From contig QQVO01000074.1 in NCBI GenBank assembly GCA_003388505.1, positions 1-63,278 of the forward strand: 63,278 nucleotides of DNA, written 5' to 3'. Position 1 is the first letter of the stretch; the number at the start of each line of letters is the position of its first letter. This stretch comes from Planctomycetota bacterium. Lineage in GTDB: Bacteria > Planctomycetota > Planctomycetia > Planctomycetales > Planctomycetaceae. The translations under genes were made by a program, and so were the position numbers. Positions 15,558-27,358 of this stretch are shown piece by piece. The notes beneath the pieces were generated by a model that was given only the letters and a program-made list of their open reading frames with translations, ran no database searches and was not told where the DNA came from.

Positions 15558-16454
15558 ATGAAAATCATCCTTGCCGCTGCGATTGCCTCTTCTCTGATCT
15601 CCGCCACCCTTACCGCCGCGGAGCCGATCAAGGTGCTCATCGTCGACGGCCAGAACAACCACGACTTCGAGCGGACGACGCCTTACCTCAAGCAGGTTCT
15701 CGAGGAAACCGGCCGCTTTCAGGTGTTTGTGGTCACGACGCCGCCGCAGAACGGCTCGGAAGCCGCGTGGCGAGGGTTTCGGCCGCAGTTCTCCGATTAC
15801 GACGTCGTCCTCAGCAATTACAACGGGCAGACCTGGCCGGAAGACGTTCGCAATGCGTTTGAGCAATTCGTGAAAGAGGGGGGCGGGGTCGTCAACGTGC
15901 ATGCGGCGAACAACCCGTTCAGCGACTGGGCCGCGTTTAACGACATGATCGGCCTCGCCTGGCGGCCGGCCGACTTTGGCGATCGAGTCACCCTCAGCGA
16001 GGACGGCGAAGTGGTGCGCACCGAAAAGGGGGAAGGCCCCGGCGCGGGGCACGGCAGCCAGCATCCTTACACGGTCGTCACCCGTGACCGCAAGCACCCG
16101 GTGATGGAGGGCCTGCCGGCCGAGTGGATGCATCCGCAGGACGAACTGTATCACGGCCAGCGGGGACCGGCGGCCGACATGCACATCCTGGCGACCGCCT
16201 GGTCCGACCCTGAAACCGGCGGCACCGGCGAACACGAACCGATGGTCTGGTGGATTCCCCACGGCGAAGGCAAGGTGTTCACCACCGTGCTCGGTCACGT
16301 CGGTCGCGGCCAGCCGCAGGAAACCTGGCCCATGCGGTGCCGCGGCTTTCAGGCGATTGTCACCCGCGCCTGCGAATGGGTCGCCACGGGTGAGGTCACA
16401 ATCCCCCTGCCGGATGAACTGCCGACGGCTGAGGAAGTGAGCCTGGCGCCGTGA
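15558..16454 (+). CDS. ThuA-like domain secreted protein
   Basis: A 298 aa protein; ATG 15558 gives a clean signal peptide (M-K-I-I-L-A-A-A-I-A-S-S-L-I-S-A-T-L-T-A, cut near A-A-E). The mature protein has the class I glutamine-amidotransferase-like ThuA fold: V-L-I-V-D-G-Q-N-N-H-D-F, Y-D-V-V-L-S-N-Y-N-G, G-G-G-V-V-N-V-H-A-A-N-N, and late G-K-V-F-T-T-V-L-G-H. ThuA-like proteins are linked to sugar use, including 3-keto-glycosides, but most planctomycete paralogues are uncharacterised. It follows the Tat oxidoreductase, fitting periplasmic carbohydrate conversion. Confidence 0.9.
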   Translation: MKIILAAAIASSLISATLTAAEPIKVLIVDGQNNHDFERTTPYLKQVLEETGRFQVFVVTTPPQNGSEAAWRGFRPQFSDYDVVLSNYNGQTWPEDVRNAFEQFVKEGGGVVNVHAANNPFSDWAAFNDMIGLAWRPADFGDRVTLSEDGEVVRTEKGEGPGAGHGSQHPYTVVTRDRKHPVMEGLPAEWMHPQDELYHGQRGPAADMHILATAWSDPETGGTGEHEPMVWWIPHGEGKVFTTVLGHVGRGQPQETWPMRCRGFQAIVTRACEWVATGEVTIPLPDELPTAEEVSLAP

Positions 16455-16510
16455 ATCGTAGTTCCTCCACGCGGCGCGCTTTCGCTCCGTCAATATTGCT
16501 ATGACGGGCA

Positions 16511-16576
16511 CCACTGGCTTTGCCAGTGCGAGTTACAGAGGTCGTCTCACCAGCAACGCACTGGCAAAGCCAGTGG
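16511..16576. repeat. Pair of inverted hairpins (CACTGGC-TTT-GCCAGTG)
   Basis: Two hairpins, CACTGGCTTTGCCAGTG and its reverse complement, face each other across about 27 bases with matching G/C flanks. The whole forms a larger inverted repeat. This is a common planctomycete intergenic repeat and may also stop transcription behind the ThuA gene. Confidence 0.75.
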
Positions 16577-16659
16577 CGCCCGAACACCGTCAGTCCTGCC
16601 TGCTTGCGACGCCATCCGGGGGCTGACGCCGCCCGGCTCGCCCTGTTTCTTCTGAGTCG

Positions 16660-17598
16660 ATGTCACAGGACCCCTACCTCATTCAGCTCGGAACGCGGCT
16701 GGCCGAGGGGGCGCAGACGCTTGATCCCGCGCGCAAGAAACTGCACCGCGACTTCCTGATCGCCCGCCGACAGCCCGACGGCGGCTTCGTCGGCCGTGAG
16801 GGGGATTCGGATCTTTACTACACGAGCTTCGCCGTGCGTACGCTGGCGATGCTCGGCCTGTTCACCGCCGAAGAATCCGCATCGCTGGCCCGCTATCTGA
16901 AAACGTTCGACTGGCAGCGGCTGGGGGTGATCGACCTCATGAACTGGCTCTGGATGGCGCTCGCCGTGCAGGCCGCCGGCGGCGAAGACCTGCTCGCCGA
17001 TGCGCCGACCGACTGGATCGAACGCCTGGCCGAGAAGTTGGAAGCGGTGCGAACGAAAGACGGCGGCTACGCCAAGAGCAACGAAGGCGCAGTGGGCAGC
17101 ACATACCACTCCTTCCTCACCGTGCTCACACATCAACTCATCGGCCGCGAGATTCCCCGGCCCGGCGCGCTGGTGCAGTTTCTCTACGACCGGCAGCGAG
17201 ACGACGGCGGCTTCGTCGAAATCGCACCGATGCGCCGCAGCGGCACCAACCCGACGGCCGCCGCCTGCGCCATCCTGCAGATTCTCGGCGCGATGGACGA
17301 TGAGATCCGCGACGACGTGCGGGCTTTCCTTCGGGAGGTCCGTGGCGACGACGGAGGACTGCAGGCCAACACGCGGATTCCCTTCTCCGACTCGCTCTCG
17401 ACGTTCACCGGGCTGCTGACGGCTCAAGATCTTGAACTGGAGGGCGTGCTCGATCCCTCCGCCGTGCGCGCGTTCATCGAGGGCCAACTCGAGTTCCCCA
17501 CGGGCGGATTTCGCGCCGCCCTGTGGGACGAAACAGCCGACATCGAATACACCTTCTACGGCTTGGGCGTCCTCGCGCTGCTCGCCCGCGAGACGTGA
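16660..17598 (+). CDS. Prenyltransferase / squalene-cyclase-like alpha-alpha barrel protein
   Basis: A 312 aa protein built from repeats like those of protein geranylgeranyltransferase beta subunits: R-R-Q-P-D-G-G-F, R-T-K-D-G-G-Y-A-K, Q-R-D-D-G-G-F-V-E, R-G-D-D-G-G-L, and F-P-T-G-G-F-R. These Q-x-x-D-G-G-F elements cap helical pairs in the alpha-alpha toroid. No signal peptide is seen. The zinc ligands of true prenyltransferases are not clearly present, so catalysis is unproved. It is surrounded by repeats and has no obvious operon partner. Confidence 0.75.
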   Translation: MSQDPYLIQLGTRLAEGAQTLDPARKKLHRDFLIARRQPDGGFVGREGDSDLYYTSFAVRTLAMLGLFTAEESASLARYLKTFDWQRLGVIDLMNWLWMALAVQAAGGEDLLADAPTDWIERLAEKLEAVRTKDGGYAKSNEGAVGSTYHSFLTVLTHQLIGREIPRPGALVQFLYDRQRDDGGFVEIAPMRRSGTNPTAAACAILQILGAMDDEIRDDVRAFLREVRGDDGGLQANTRIPFSDSLSTFTGLLTAQDLELEGVLDPSAVRAFIEGQLEFPTGGFRAALWDETADIEYTFYGLGVLALLARET

Positions 17599-17650
17599 TT
17601 CCCCCGTACAAAGAATGGACCGCGGACGGCGCAGCGCGGGCGTCACCCGA

Positions 17651-17733
17651 ACCCAACCACGTAGCGCACGCAGCCTTGCGTGCGTCCCGCTGATCGCAAA
17701 AAAACGCTGACGCACGCTGGCAGCGTGCGCTAC
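17651..17733. repeat. REP-like double-hairpin element, copy B
   Basis: Same structure as the element at 10704-10786, with outer ends GTAGCGCACGC / GCGTGCGCTAC fully complementary and a poly-A stretch between the two hairpins. It occupies the gap downstream of the prenyltransferase-like gene. The rest of 17599-18000 holds no convincing gene. Confidence 0.8.
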
Positions 17734-18000
17734 GAATAATCCGGACTTACGAGTTCTGTAACGATGTGTCGGCCATTGAGGGTTCTTGGAATCGAAACGG
17801 TTGGGCAGGCTGGTCAAACAGGGCTGAAGCGGCGCGGTAATCTGCGTCGACTTTCGTGGGGGATGCCGCGCCGCTTCCGGCTGCGCGTCGCATGATTGGT
17901 GAGTTGGTCAATCGACCGACCCCCAGCGTTCAAGTCCCGATCGCGAACGGCCGCGATCCGTCATCACCGCCCCGTCACTGCGCGAATTGAGGCCCCTTCG

Positions 18001-19359
18001 ATGGACACTCCCCGGCTGCAAGTCATCGATCAGGACGCGAACTTCTCCTGCGGCGCATGCTCGCTCTGCTGCCAGCAGCCGTATGCGATCCTGATGGAGA
18101 AAGAGAAGCTCGCCGCCCTGGACGAGCACGGCTTTCCCGCCCATCCTCGATTGCAGAACCGGAAGCTGTACCACGAGAGCAAGGACGCGCCCGAAGGCTA
18201 TGTCGTCCTCGAAAAGAAGGAAGGCACGACGCATTGCGTCTTCCTCGGCGACGACGGGCTGTGCATCATCCACAAGGAACTCGGCGCGGACGCCAAACCA
18301 CGCGGCTGCTCGAAGTTCCCCTACTCGATCTCGCCGACGTTCGTGGAAGACCGCATCTCGCTCGACTTCGGCTGCCCCACCGTGCAGGCCGATGAGGGCC
18401 GGCCGCTTGCCGAACAAAAAGACGACATCGCAAGAACCTGCCGCATTGCCAACGCGGGCGTCTACCCGGACGCAACCGTTCGGCTCGGAGGCGGGATCAG
18501 CGTTCCGCACGCAGAGTACGAAGCGCTCATGGACGACATCCGCGACATCTTCGCGGCTGAGGAAGGTGGTCTGATCTGGTCGCGGTTCGATCGGACGCTG
18601 ACTCTGCTGGAACGGATCATGGAGGAGAAGCGTCCGCGCTTCAGCGATGAGGACGCCGAGACCGTTGATGACGCCCACGCAGAGAGCGATGCAGCGTCGA
18701 AAGCCGGGCTGGCGCCGTTCGACTCGGCCCCCGCCGCTCCGAGCCCGGTGCGGATGATGTTCGCCTCGACCCTGCTCCGCGACGTGCTGCCGCCGTCGGT
18801 GCACCTCAACCTGAGTGTGTGGCGGCGCGTCCTGCTGCTGCCCAAGCTGATGAAGATCGCCAAGCTGACCGGCGAATACGATTCAAAACTGCTCGGCCGC
18901 AAGGTCGACATCGACGCCGTACTGGCTCATCCACTGGAGGGCGGACTCAAAAAAGACGCCTCCGCCCTGCTCCGCCGCTGCATCGCGACGCGGATGTGGC
19001 AGCGGTTGCTGGCCGGGACCAGATTGCCCGTGGTCGCCGGCGTGCATCAGCACATCCAGGACGTAAACGCCGCGCTGTTCCTGGCGCGGGCCGAAGCGCA
19101 TCATCGCGGGGCGGACACCCTCACGCGGGAACTGGTCGGCAAAGGGCTCTCACTGGTGGAATTCAACATCACGAACCAGCCGCGGCTGTTCAACCAGAAG
19201 TCGCTGAGCTGGTTCACCGGCCAGCTCGACGACCCCGCCCTCGCCCGTCAGAGCCTGCGCCTGATGGCGCTGCCGGGATCAGTGACGCGACCGACTGAGA
19301 TCGACGCGGAAGCCGTGCGCGAATCGCTCGGCGAGCCTGTTGCGCCTGTGGTCGGGTAG
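18001..19359 (+). CDS. YkgJ-family cysteine-cluster protein
   Basis: A 452 aa protein starting at ATG 18001. The N-terminus carries F-S-C-G-A-C-S-L-C-C-Q-Q-P, the C-x2-C-x2-C-C cluster of the YkgJ zinc/iron-chelating family, and a later Cys group (C-V-F-L-G-D-D-G-L-C-I-I-H, R-G-C-S-K-F-P) completes the metal site. Short YkgJ proteins end soon after; here about 300 extra residues, mostly helical, follow and have no assigned domain. It is cytoplasmic as judged by the lack of a signal peptide. Function of the family is unknown. The gene stands alone. Confidence 0.75.
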   Translation: MDTPRLQVIDQDANFSCGACSLCCQQPYAILMEKEKLAALDEHGFPAHPRLQNRKLYHESKDAPEGYVVLEKKEGTTHCVFLGDDGLCIIHKELGADAKPRGCSKFPYSISPTFVEDRISLDFGCPTVQADEGRPLAEQKDDIARTCRIANAGVYPDATVRLGGGISVPHAEYEALMDDIRDIFAAEEGGLIWSRFDRTLTLLERIMEEKRPRFSDEDAETVDDAHAESDAASKAGLAPFDSAPAAPSPVRMMFASTLLRDVLPPSVHLNLSVWRRVLLLPKLMKIAKLTGEYDSKLLGRKVDIDAVLAHPLEGGLKKDASALLRRCIATRMWQRLLAGTRLPVVAGVHQHIQDVNAALFLARAEAHHRGADTLTRELVGKGLSLVEFNITNQPRLFNQKSLSWFTGQLDDPALARQSLRLMALPGSVTRPTEIDAEAVRESLGEPVAPVVG

Positions 19360-20126
19360 CGAAAATACGTGAAGATTGAACCACTGAATCTCCAGTGCAA
19401 GCTCCGGCAACACTTCAAACAGATCGGCATCAAGCCGGAGCGGCGAAGAGCCACGCAAGCAATTAGCAGCCGGCGTCAGCCCGCTGAACGGGTGCCGTTC
19501 CCCAGCCCCGGTCACCCTGACGAGTTTCTCTCCGAGAGATTCGAATGGAACGCGGATGACTACGGATTGGACTGATTTCCGCTGATTGGACAGTCCGCTG
19601 CTTCGTGTTACGAACGGTGAGAATCTTCGCGTGGAGCGCGAATTCTGGCAGCCCGTTTAGTGTTCGAGTGCTCAATTGGACGACCACGAAGGCACAAAGA
19701 ACACCAAGGAGTTCCGTGGACGGGGAATCTCAAGGTGCGACAGGTTGGAGGACTGACTTACCTGGATGGTTGGCTTCGTGTCCTTTGTGTCGTCGTGGTT
19801 CACCAACGATGTGCGGTGTGTCGCGTCCAGTGGGGACTGCGCGAGTCGTCTTTCGAGAGGAGTGGTCCGGCAGAGAAGTTGCTGTCGCCGCTTTCGCGGC
19901 TCACTTCATTTGTGAGCGGCATGTTTTCCATGAGCTTGCGCTCACGGCTACATGCTTTCGCGGCTTCGCCGCTCGCTGTCGATTCGTCTCCAGTTGGGTT
20001 GCGGGCGGAGGCCGCGCTGGGTCCTTCGTGCCTTTGTGGTTGTCTCAACCAACGAACGGATTTGTGTGCAACGGGCAGAAACCTGGGGCGTTCGCGGCGA
20101 TGTTGCTTCATCGTGGCGAAGGTTGG
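19360..20126. other. Long intergenic region with dispersed repeats
   Basis: About 770 bases between convergent genes. It contains a repeat copy at 19531-19587, a direct/inverted pair of 'cacgaaggcacaaag'-type phrases near 19685 and 19770-19800 that recur elsewhere in the window, and no frame with convincing coding character. Confidence 0.5.
19531..19587. repeat. Dispersed 56-bp intergenic repeat, copy 2
   Basis: Second copy of the repeat at 11841-11896, same orientation, differing at a few positions. Confidence 0.75.
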
Positions 20127-22601
20127 TCAGCGGGTGCGGCTGATGTCGTCGATCACTTCCTGCGGCAGCAGCAGTTGATCGGGCCGGCGCGCGACGTAAG
20201 GCGGCACCGTCATCAGCATCATCTTGCTCCCGCCGCTGCGGACTTCAATCTGCCAGCACATACCGTCCTGGCCGGGCGGGACGTCGATCGTAAAGTAACC
20301 GGGCCCCACGCTGCGCCCCTCGTTCCACCTCGCCCCGACAGGGTAAACGCGCGGTTTGTCGGTCTCGGCGAACCCGCCGATCTTCTCCGTGCCGCTCGGA
20401 ACATAGAACACGACGCGCGTGCCGGCGTTGACGTGCAGCGGCGAATCGCTGCTCATCTCCCGCGTGACGTGCATCTCATCGGGAAACGTCAGCGTGGTCA
20501 TCGCGCCGGCGTCGGCCGAAGTCAGCCGGTGCAGACCACTCACGCCCGTCTCGAGCGTGACGTCATGCGTCTCCCCGTCGGGCCGCACATGCACTTCATC
20601 GACTGCCCCGTCGATCGGCTGCCCAATCGTGTGCAGTTCGAAAACCGTGTCGCGGACCTCACGGTAGGAGGGAATCACGCCGGTCTGCGCCTGGAACGCG
20701 ACGGCCCCCGGTTCATCCCTCCAGATCAGCCACGACTGGTCATAGCGATCCCGCGGCCCGAAGCTGCCGAGCGGAAGATCGCCGCTTCCCAATCCGGCGG
20801 GCCGCAGGTCTCCCGAAAACGTGCGGGGCGTGAAGTCGAACAGCGGGTTGGCCGCGATGCCGCGTGAGATCAGTTGCTCGACGTCGGCGTCGGTGAAGTC
20901 GGCGTCGGCTTTCCACGGGTGGCTGCCGCGATCGTTCGCCCCGGCCCCTTCCGGCACGACGATCCGCTTGTCGCGGTGCGGGATGTCCCGGTAGAGCGCA
21001 TAGGAATGCACCATCCCGGTCAGCCGGATCTTCCACGCGAACTGCATCACGGCGATTCCCTCCTCCGCTCCGCCCTGCCGGTAGGCGTACATTAACTCGA
21101 CATACCGGGTGAAGAGTGCGAGATCATTCAGGCGGGCGATCACCCCGGCATCGGACGTCATCCTCCGGGCTTCCTGAATCAAGCGGTACATCCGCCCGAT
21201 CAGATCTTTCGAAAGCAGCGGATTGTTCGCCCCGTCGACCAGCTCGAAGTAACTCCGTATCGGCGCCGCCGCGTCGCCGAAGCAGTCTTCGATGAAACGA
21301 TTGAATATCTGATCGAATCGCTCCGCTTCACTCACATCCCACAGCAGCCGGGCCGAAAGAAAGTGCCCGAGCCCGTGCGCCGCCCAACTGTCTCCCGATT
21401 CGCTGGAATAGAACCGCGCGCCGTAGCCGTGGAACTTCGGGATCGTCTCCAGCAGATATTCGCTGTTGCTGGCTCGCGACCGGCCGGGCAGGTTGCGATC
21501 CCAGGTGACGACGCTGTGGTACTCGCGGATGCCGACCTGGTTGACGCCCGCTTCGTCCCACTCGGCCAGCAGTTCGTCGGCCGTGCGATCGGAAAACGCG
21601 GTCGCCACCGAGACGATGACCTTGGGGTGCGGTTTGATCGTCGGCGCCCGCGCGTGCCCGGCATAGGCGTACGTGCCGATCCACATTCGCGAATGCCCGG
21701 CGTCTTCCAGCGCTGCGGCCGCTTCATTCGCCAGCAGAATCACACGATTGCTCGGGCTGCCGATCGCCGCGCAGGCTTGGCATTCGCACCAGCCCCGGCC
21801 GTCGGTCGGATCGAGCGAGATCGAATCGAGCCCAGGGTCGGCGTCCGCCTGCGCGAGGACGTCCTGCACGACGAGCTTCCGCAATGCCTCATTCGACACG
21901 CAGAACTTCGCCGCTTCCGAAGGCTCCACCCGCTCGCCATCGATCAGCGCCAACCATTCCGGATGTGCTGCGAACTCGTCCGCATGCCGCCGCATGATCC
22001 CGCCCCAGGCGTGCCCGGTCCGCAGTTCGAAGGCCCCGCCCATCCGGTTGCGGGCGACCCACCTTTCGTACTGCTCCACGTTCCACGAATTCGTCCCGTA
22101 CCCGTACCAGACCCTGCGGGAGCGGTAGTCCGGCTCCTCATCAACGTCGAAATCGACCTCGATCGCGTCGAGCTTCGGGACGATCTCCCAGTTAGCGGTG
22201 GCGAAGTACTGCCGGTAACCGAGCCGATAGAGCAGATCCCACACGGCGTGCTGCACAGCCAGGTCCGACCCGCCGACGACCTCGACGTCTGTGTCGCTCG
22301 AAGTGATCGTGTAGCGTTCGGGTCGATCGGGATCGGGTGCAACCAGCAGGCTGACGCCGTGCGGCGTGTCGCTCTCCTCGACGAGAAACTCCGCGCCGCC
22401 GATGCGGCCCAGGTACTGCGCCAGCACATCGGCCGACTGCCTCACCGAGTCGGTCGCGTCCGGCGCGACGACAACCGGCAGCAGCGCCTCGCCGTTCCGG
22501 CTGAGGACGGCTGCGTGTGTCGACGGCGTCCCCCACACCGACAGGAGCACTGCGAACAGCATGAGATTTCGGCGAGACCGATTCGAACGGAACAGCGACA
22601 T
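20127..22601 (-). CDS. DUF4838 secreted protein (glycoside-hydrolase-like)
   Basis: An 824 aa protein; ATG 22601 gives a signal peptide (R-S-R-R-N-L-M-L-F-A-V-L-L-S-V-W-G-T). The first domain (L-P-V-V-V-A-P-D-A-T-D-S-V-R-Q-S-A-D) resembles the N-terminal domain of GH67/GH20 enzymes. The central part is DUF4838: R-R-V-W-Y-G-Y-G, H-A-W-G, F-C-V-S-N, L-D-P-T-D-G-R-G-W-C-E-C-Q-A-C, and S-E-S-G-D-S-W-A-A-H-G. The C-terminal 250 residues look like a beta-sandwich. A role in degrading algal or plant polysaccharide is likely from family context; no catalytic acid is proved. Confidence 0.85.
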   Translation of the reverse strand: MSLFRSNRSRRNLMLFAVLLSVWGTPSTHAAVLSRNGEALLPVVVAPDATDSVRQSADVLAQYLGRIGGAEFLVEESDTPHGVSLLVAPDPDRPERYTITSSDTDVEVVGGSDLAVQHAVWDLLYRLGYRQYFATANWEIVPKLDAIEVDFDVDEEPDYRSRRVWYGYGTNSWNVEQYERWVARNRMGGAFELRTGHAWGGIMRRHADEFAAHPEWLALIDGERVEPSEAAKFCVSNEALRKLVVQDVLAQADADPGLDSISLDPTDGRGWCECQACAAIGSPSNRVILLANEAAAALEDAGHSRMWIGTYAYAGHARAPTIKPHPKVIVSVATAFSDRTADELLAEWDEAGVNQVGIREYHSVVTWDRNLPGRSRASNSEYLLETIPKFHGYGARFYSSESGDSWAAHGLGHFLSARLLWDVSEAERFDQIFNRFIEDCFGDAAAPIRSYFELVDGANNPLLSKDLIGRMYRLIQEARRMTSDAGVIARLNDLALFTRYVELMYAYRQGGAEEGIAVMQFAWKIRLTGMVHSYALYRDIPHRDKRIVVPEGAGANDRGSHPWKADADFTDADVEQLISRGIAANPLFDFTPRTFSGDLRPAGLGSGDLPLGSFGPRDRYDQSWLIWRDEPGAVAFQAQTGVIPSYREVRDTVFELHTIGQPIDGAVDEVHVRPDGETHDVTLETGVSGLHRLTSADAGAMTTLTFPDEMHVTREMSSDSPLHVNAGTRVVFYVPSGTEKIGGFAETDKPRVYPVGARWNEGRSVGPGYFTIDVPPGQDGMCWQIEVRSGGSKMMLMTVPPYVARRPDQLLLPQEVIDDISRTR

Positions 22602-22819
22602 TGGGCGTACTCTCGAGACTCGATGTTGAGGCGAACCTGGCTCGCCGTTCACACAGTTTGACCGTCCTTCGGTGCCGTTCCAAGTCAACGGAAGACCGGA
22701 GCAGACATTTGTTCGGACGCGACCGGGGTCTGACGTCCCCGGCTCGCCTGCGCAATCGATCTTGCCCAGATTCGCTGATTCCGCGTACAAACCGCGACCC
22801 ACGGCGGGGTTCCGGCGCC

Positions 22820-22895
22820 CTGTGAGGGCTTTGTTTGTGGTTCGATCGATAGGCGAATCCGCACTCAACCCTCCGGGATTCGTGCTCCGATTGAG
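22820..22895. repeat. Degenerate repeat upstream of a secreted-protein gene, copy 1
   Basis: Shares phrases such as AGGGCT-T-TG-TTGTGG and CGGGATTCGTG with 34068-34145 in the same order and spacing. Each copy lies 40-70 bases before the start codon of a gene with a signal peptide. It could be a shared promoter region or a decayed duplicate. Confidence 0.35.
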
Positions 22896-22960
22896 GGCGG
22901 CGCACACAGTTTCAAAACCTGTCGACGACGAGTCCGGTAATCTGGCATGGAGGCGCGGTC

Positions 22961-24529
22961 ATGAAGCGGTCGATGCTCACTCGGTTGGTCTCTCTGGCCC
23001 TCGTTCTGCTGCTGGGCCGCGCAGGATTCAGCAACGACTCACCCTATCCGTCCGAACTCCATCGCTGGCTGGAAGTCTACACCTGGCTGCTCGACCAGGA
23101 AGAACACCGAGCAGCCGACAAACTCGCCGCCAGACTCGCCGAACTGCATCCGGACGACATGCTGGTGCGGTTGATCGTGGAGAACGCGCGGCTGCGAGGA
23201 CGCCGCACAGAAATCGCCCAGACTCCCCTCGAAAGTCCCGTGGTCGATCAAGTGACGTGGGAGAAAGTGGCGCAGCGTCAGAAAACGCAAAGCGCCGAGG
23301 AAGACCGCATTCAGAAGGCGCTCAGCACAATCGTAAGCGTTCAATTCGAGGAGACTGGACTTCAGGAGGCCCTGGATCACCTGTCTGACCTGACGTGCGC
23401 CAACATCGTCGTCGAGAAGTATGCGCTCATGGAGGAAGGCGTCACGCCACAGGAACCGGTGACGATGCATGTTGAGGGCGTTCAGGCCAGGAGCGTCCTC
23501 GCGTTGCTGCTCAAACCGCTCTCGCTTGATTACGTCATCGAGGACGAAGTCATCAAGGTCACCAACAAACAGCGCACCCTGGGCGACTTTGAAACCCGCG
23601 TCTATTCCGTCGCCGATCTTGTGTCGCCGCTGCCGAAGAGTGTCACCATTCCGGCGGAAACTTCAGACCCCGCCGCCGTCGCAGCTCAAGGCGAGGCTGA
23701 TTTCTTCCCGCTCACCAGAATGATCGAGACGTCGGTCGATCCCGACGGCTGGGCGAGCGTGGGCGGCATGGGACATATCGCACCACATGCCGGGACGCTG
23801 AGTCTCGTCGTGCGCCAGACTGCGGAGGTGCATGACGAAGTCGCGCTCCTACTGGAACAAATTCGGCGGACGAACGCGATTCAGATCGGACTCGATGTCG
23901 TTGCCGTCCGGGTGTCGAAGGAGGAGTACCTGCGACTCACGGCCGCAAGTTCCCTGGAGTGGTATGGCAACCGCACCCATGTCAGTTCGCGGCGGGCGTC
24001 CCGGCTGAAGGAACGGGTGCGCAATGCCGAGCGGCTGACCATTTGCAGCGGAAACGCGATGCTGCATCAGGGACAGACATGTCTGCTCAAACGCATGGAC
24101 GCAGGTTTCGCGGGAACCCCGTTCGGATGCATCTACACAGAGATTTCGGACGACCGGCGAACAGTCGCACTACGCATTTACACCGAACCGACGGGCGACG
24201 ACTCGCAGCGGCCAACGCTCATCACAACACTCGACATTGCCGACGGGACCACCTGTGTCGTCGCGGCGAACAAGCCCTCGCCGATTGTGCAGGAGATCGT
24301 TCCGATCAGTGATTCGCTGCCGTCGAATCAGTTCACGCAGGCAAACGAACTCCCGCCCGAAGCTGGCGACGGCGTGATCTGGGACGACGCACCCGACGGC
24401 GTCACTCTCGTGATGCTCACGCCGACGCTCATTGTGCCGGAAGAGGAAGAAGAACTGCTCGGCATCCCACCGCAACACGAACCGCATGTGGCGGAGGACT
24501 TGGGCTTATCGGATGGGACCGGGAACTGA
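22961..24529 (+). CDS. STN-domain secreted protein (secretin-related)
   Basis: A 522 aa protein with signal peptide M-K-R-S-M-L-T-R-L-V-S-L-A-L-V-L-L-L-G. Residues 118-203 form an STN (secretin/TonB N-terminal) domain: V-S-V-Q-F-E-E-T-G-L-Q-E-A-L-D-H-L and L-L-L-K-P-L-S-L-D-Y-V-I-E-D-E-V-I-K-V. A later unit (L-S-L-V-V-R-Q-T-A-E-V-H-D-E-V-A-L-L-L-E-Q-I-R-R) is like the N1/N3 subdomains of GspD. The C-terminal third has the style of a secretin core but lacks a recognisable outer-membrane ring signature. It is probably a periplasmic protein of unknown partner; a true secretin is less likely. Confidence 0.7.
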   Translation: MKRSMLTRLVSLALVLLLGRAGFSNDSPYPSELHRWLEVYTWLLDQEEHRAADKLAARLAELHPDDMLVRLIVENARLRGRRTEIAQTPLESPVVDQVTWEKVAQRQKTQSAEEDRIQKALSTIVSVQFEETGLQEALDHLSDLTCANIVVEKYALMEEGVTPQEPVTMHVEGVQARSVLALLLKPLSLDYVIEDEVIKVTNKQRTLGDFETRVYSVADLVSPLPKSVTIPAETSDPAAVAAQGEADFFPLTRMIETSVDPDGWASVGGMGHIAPHAGTLSLVVRQTAEVHDEVALLLEQIRRTNAIQIGLDVVAVRVSKEEYLRLTAASSLEWYGNRTHVSSRRASRLKERVRNAERLTICSGNAMLHQGQTCLLKRMDAGFAGTPFGCIYTEISDDRRTVALRIYTEPTGDDSQRPTLITTLDIADGTTCVVAANKPSPIVQEIVPISDSLPSNQFTQANELPPEAGDGVIWDDAPDGVTLVMLTPTLIVPEEEEELLGIPPQHEPHVAEDLGLSDGTGN

Positions 24530-25018
24530 CGTTCCCGGCTCGCCTGGGGGTTGTGGAGTCGCGCGTACGTCCTTGTCGGACAGGGTGTTGCGGGAATTGG
24601 TCTTGCCACGTTGGGGGGACTATCGATAATTCATACGCCATGAACTTGGCCCGGCCTGCGGGGTGGCAGGCTGGTTGTCGGTCGGGACCGCATTTCCCCG
24701 ATGTCGCGGACCGGCCCTGGCAGTACATTTGGCAATTCGGCGCCTGGCCATGGATGGTCGAGTCTGCGTTTTCTTCGCTGCTCCCGTTGGCCCTGTGCGT
24801 TCGCGCGTCCAGGGGAGCCTGAGTCCGCTCAACGCGAGTTCGGTTGCGCGTGCGCGAAGAATGCTCGACAGCCATGACCGGCCGGGGGATGGAACGGTGT
24901 GCGGAGGTGTCTACGCCGCCGGACTCCGTCCGCCGGTCCGGTCGTTCGGACAGGCATCCGGGATTGCAGCGAAGACAGAGGTTGGAAACTCAACGTGACC
25001 CCCGGAGGGATTCGTTCC
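24530..25018. other. Intergenic region upstream of prkA
   Basis: About 490 bases with no convincing gene. It contains a 'tgacgt(t/c)cccggctcgcct' phrase also present near 22728 and a GC-rich segment at 24650-24730 that could fold. The prkA promoter should lie here; I cannot place it. Confidence 0.4.
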
Positions 25019-27064
<2,046 letters not shown>

Positions 27065-27358
27065 CGGCGGGTACTTGCGGTCGAGTGGATTCCAAGGAGC
27101 CCGGCACGTGGAAAACGCGGCCGGGCTGCTTCGTTTCGAAGCTGGCTCTGGCGCCGAATCGTCTCCGTGACTCAAGCTCTTCGTGGTCAACCACAACGGC
27201 ACGAAGGACACGAAGAGGCAACGTCCCCGGGGGGTGACTGAGCCGGACCGCAGCGGAGGCCCCAGCTTCCGGCAATAGGGCAGCGAAACGGGTGGGCATT
27301 GTTCGCCCGTTTTTTGCATAATGGAGAAGCTTCATTCGCCTGCGGGAGACTGAATTCC

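Noticed and set aside
10704-17733. CRISPR array
   Set aside because: Repeats are two copies kilobases apart with inner hairpins; no regular spacer pattern and no cas genes.
19605-20867. Open frame overlapping the intergenic repeats and the DUF4838 gene
   Set aside because: Crosses repeat sequence and runs antisense to a well-supported gene.
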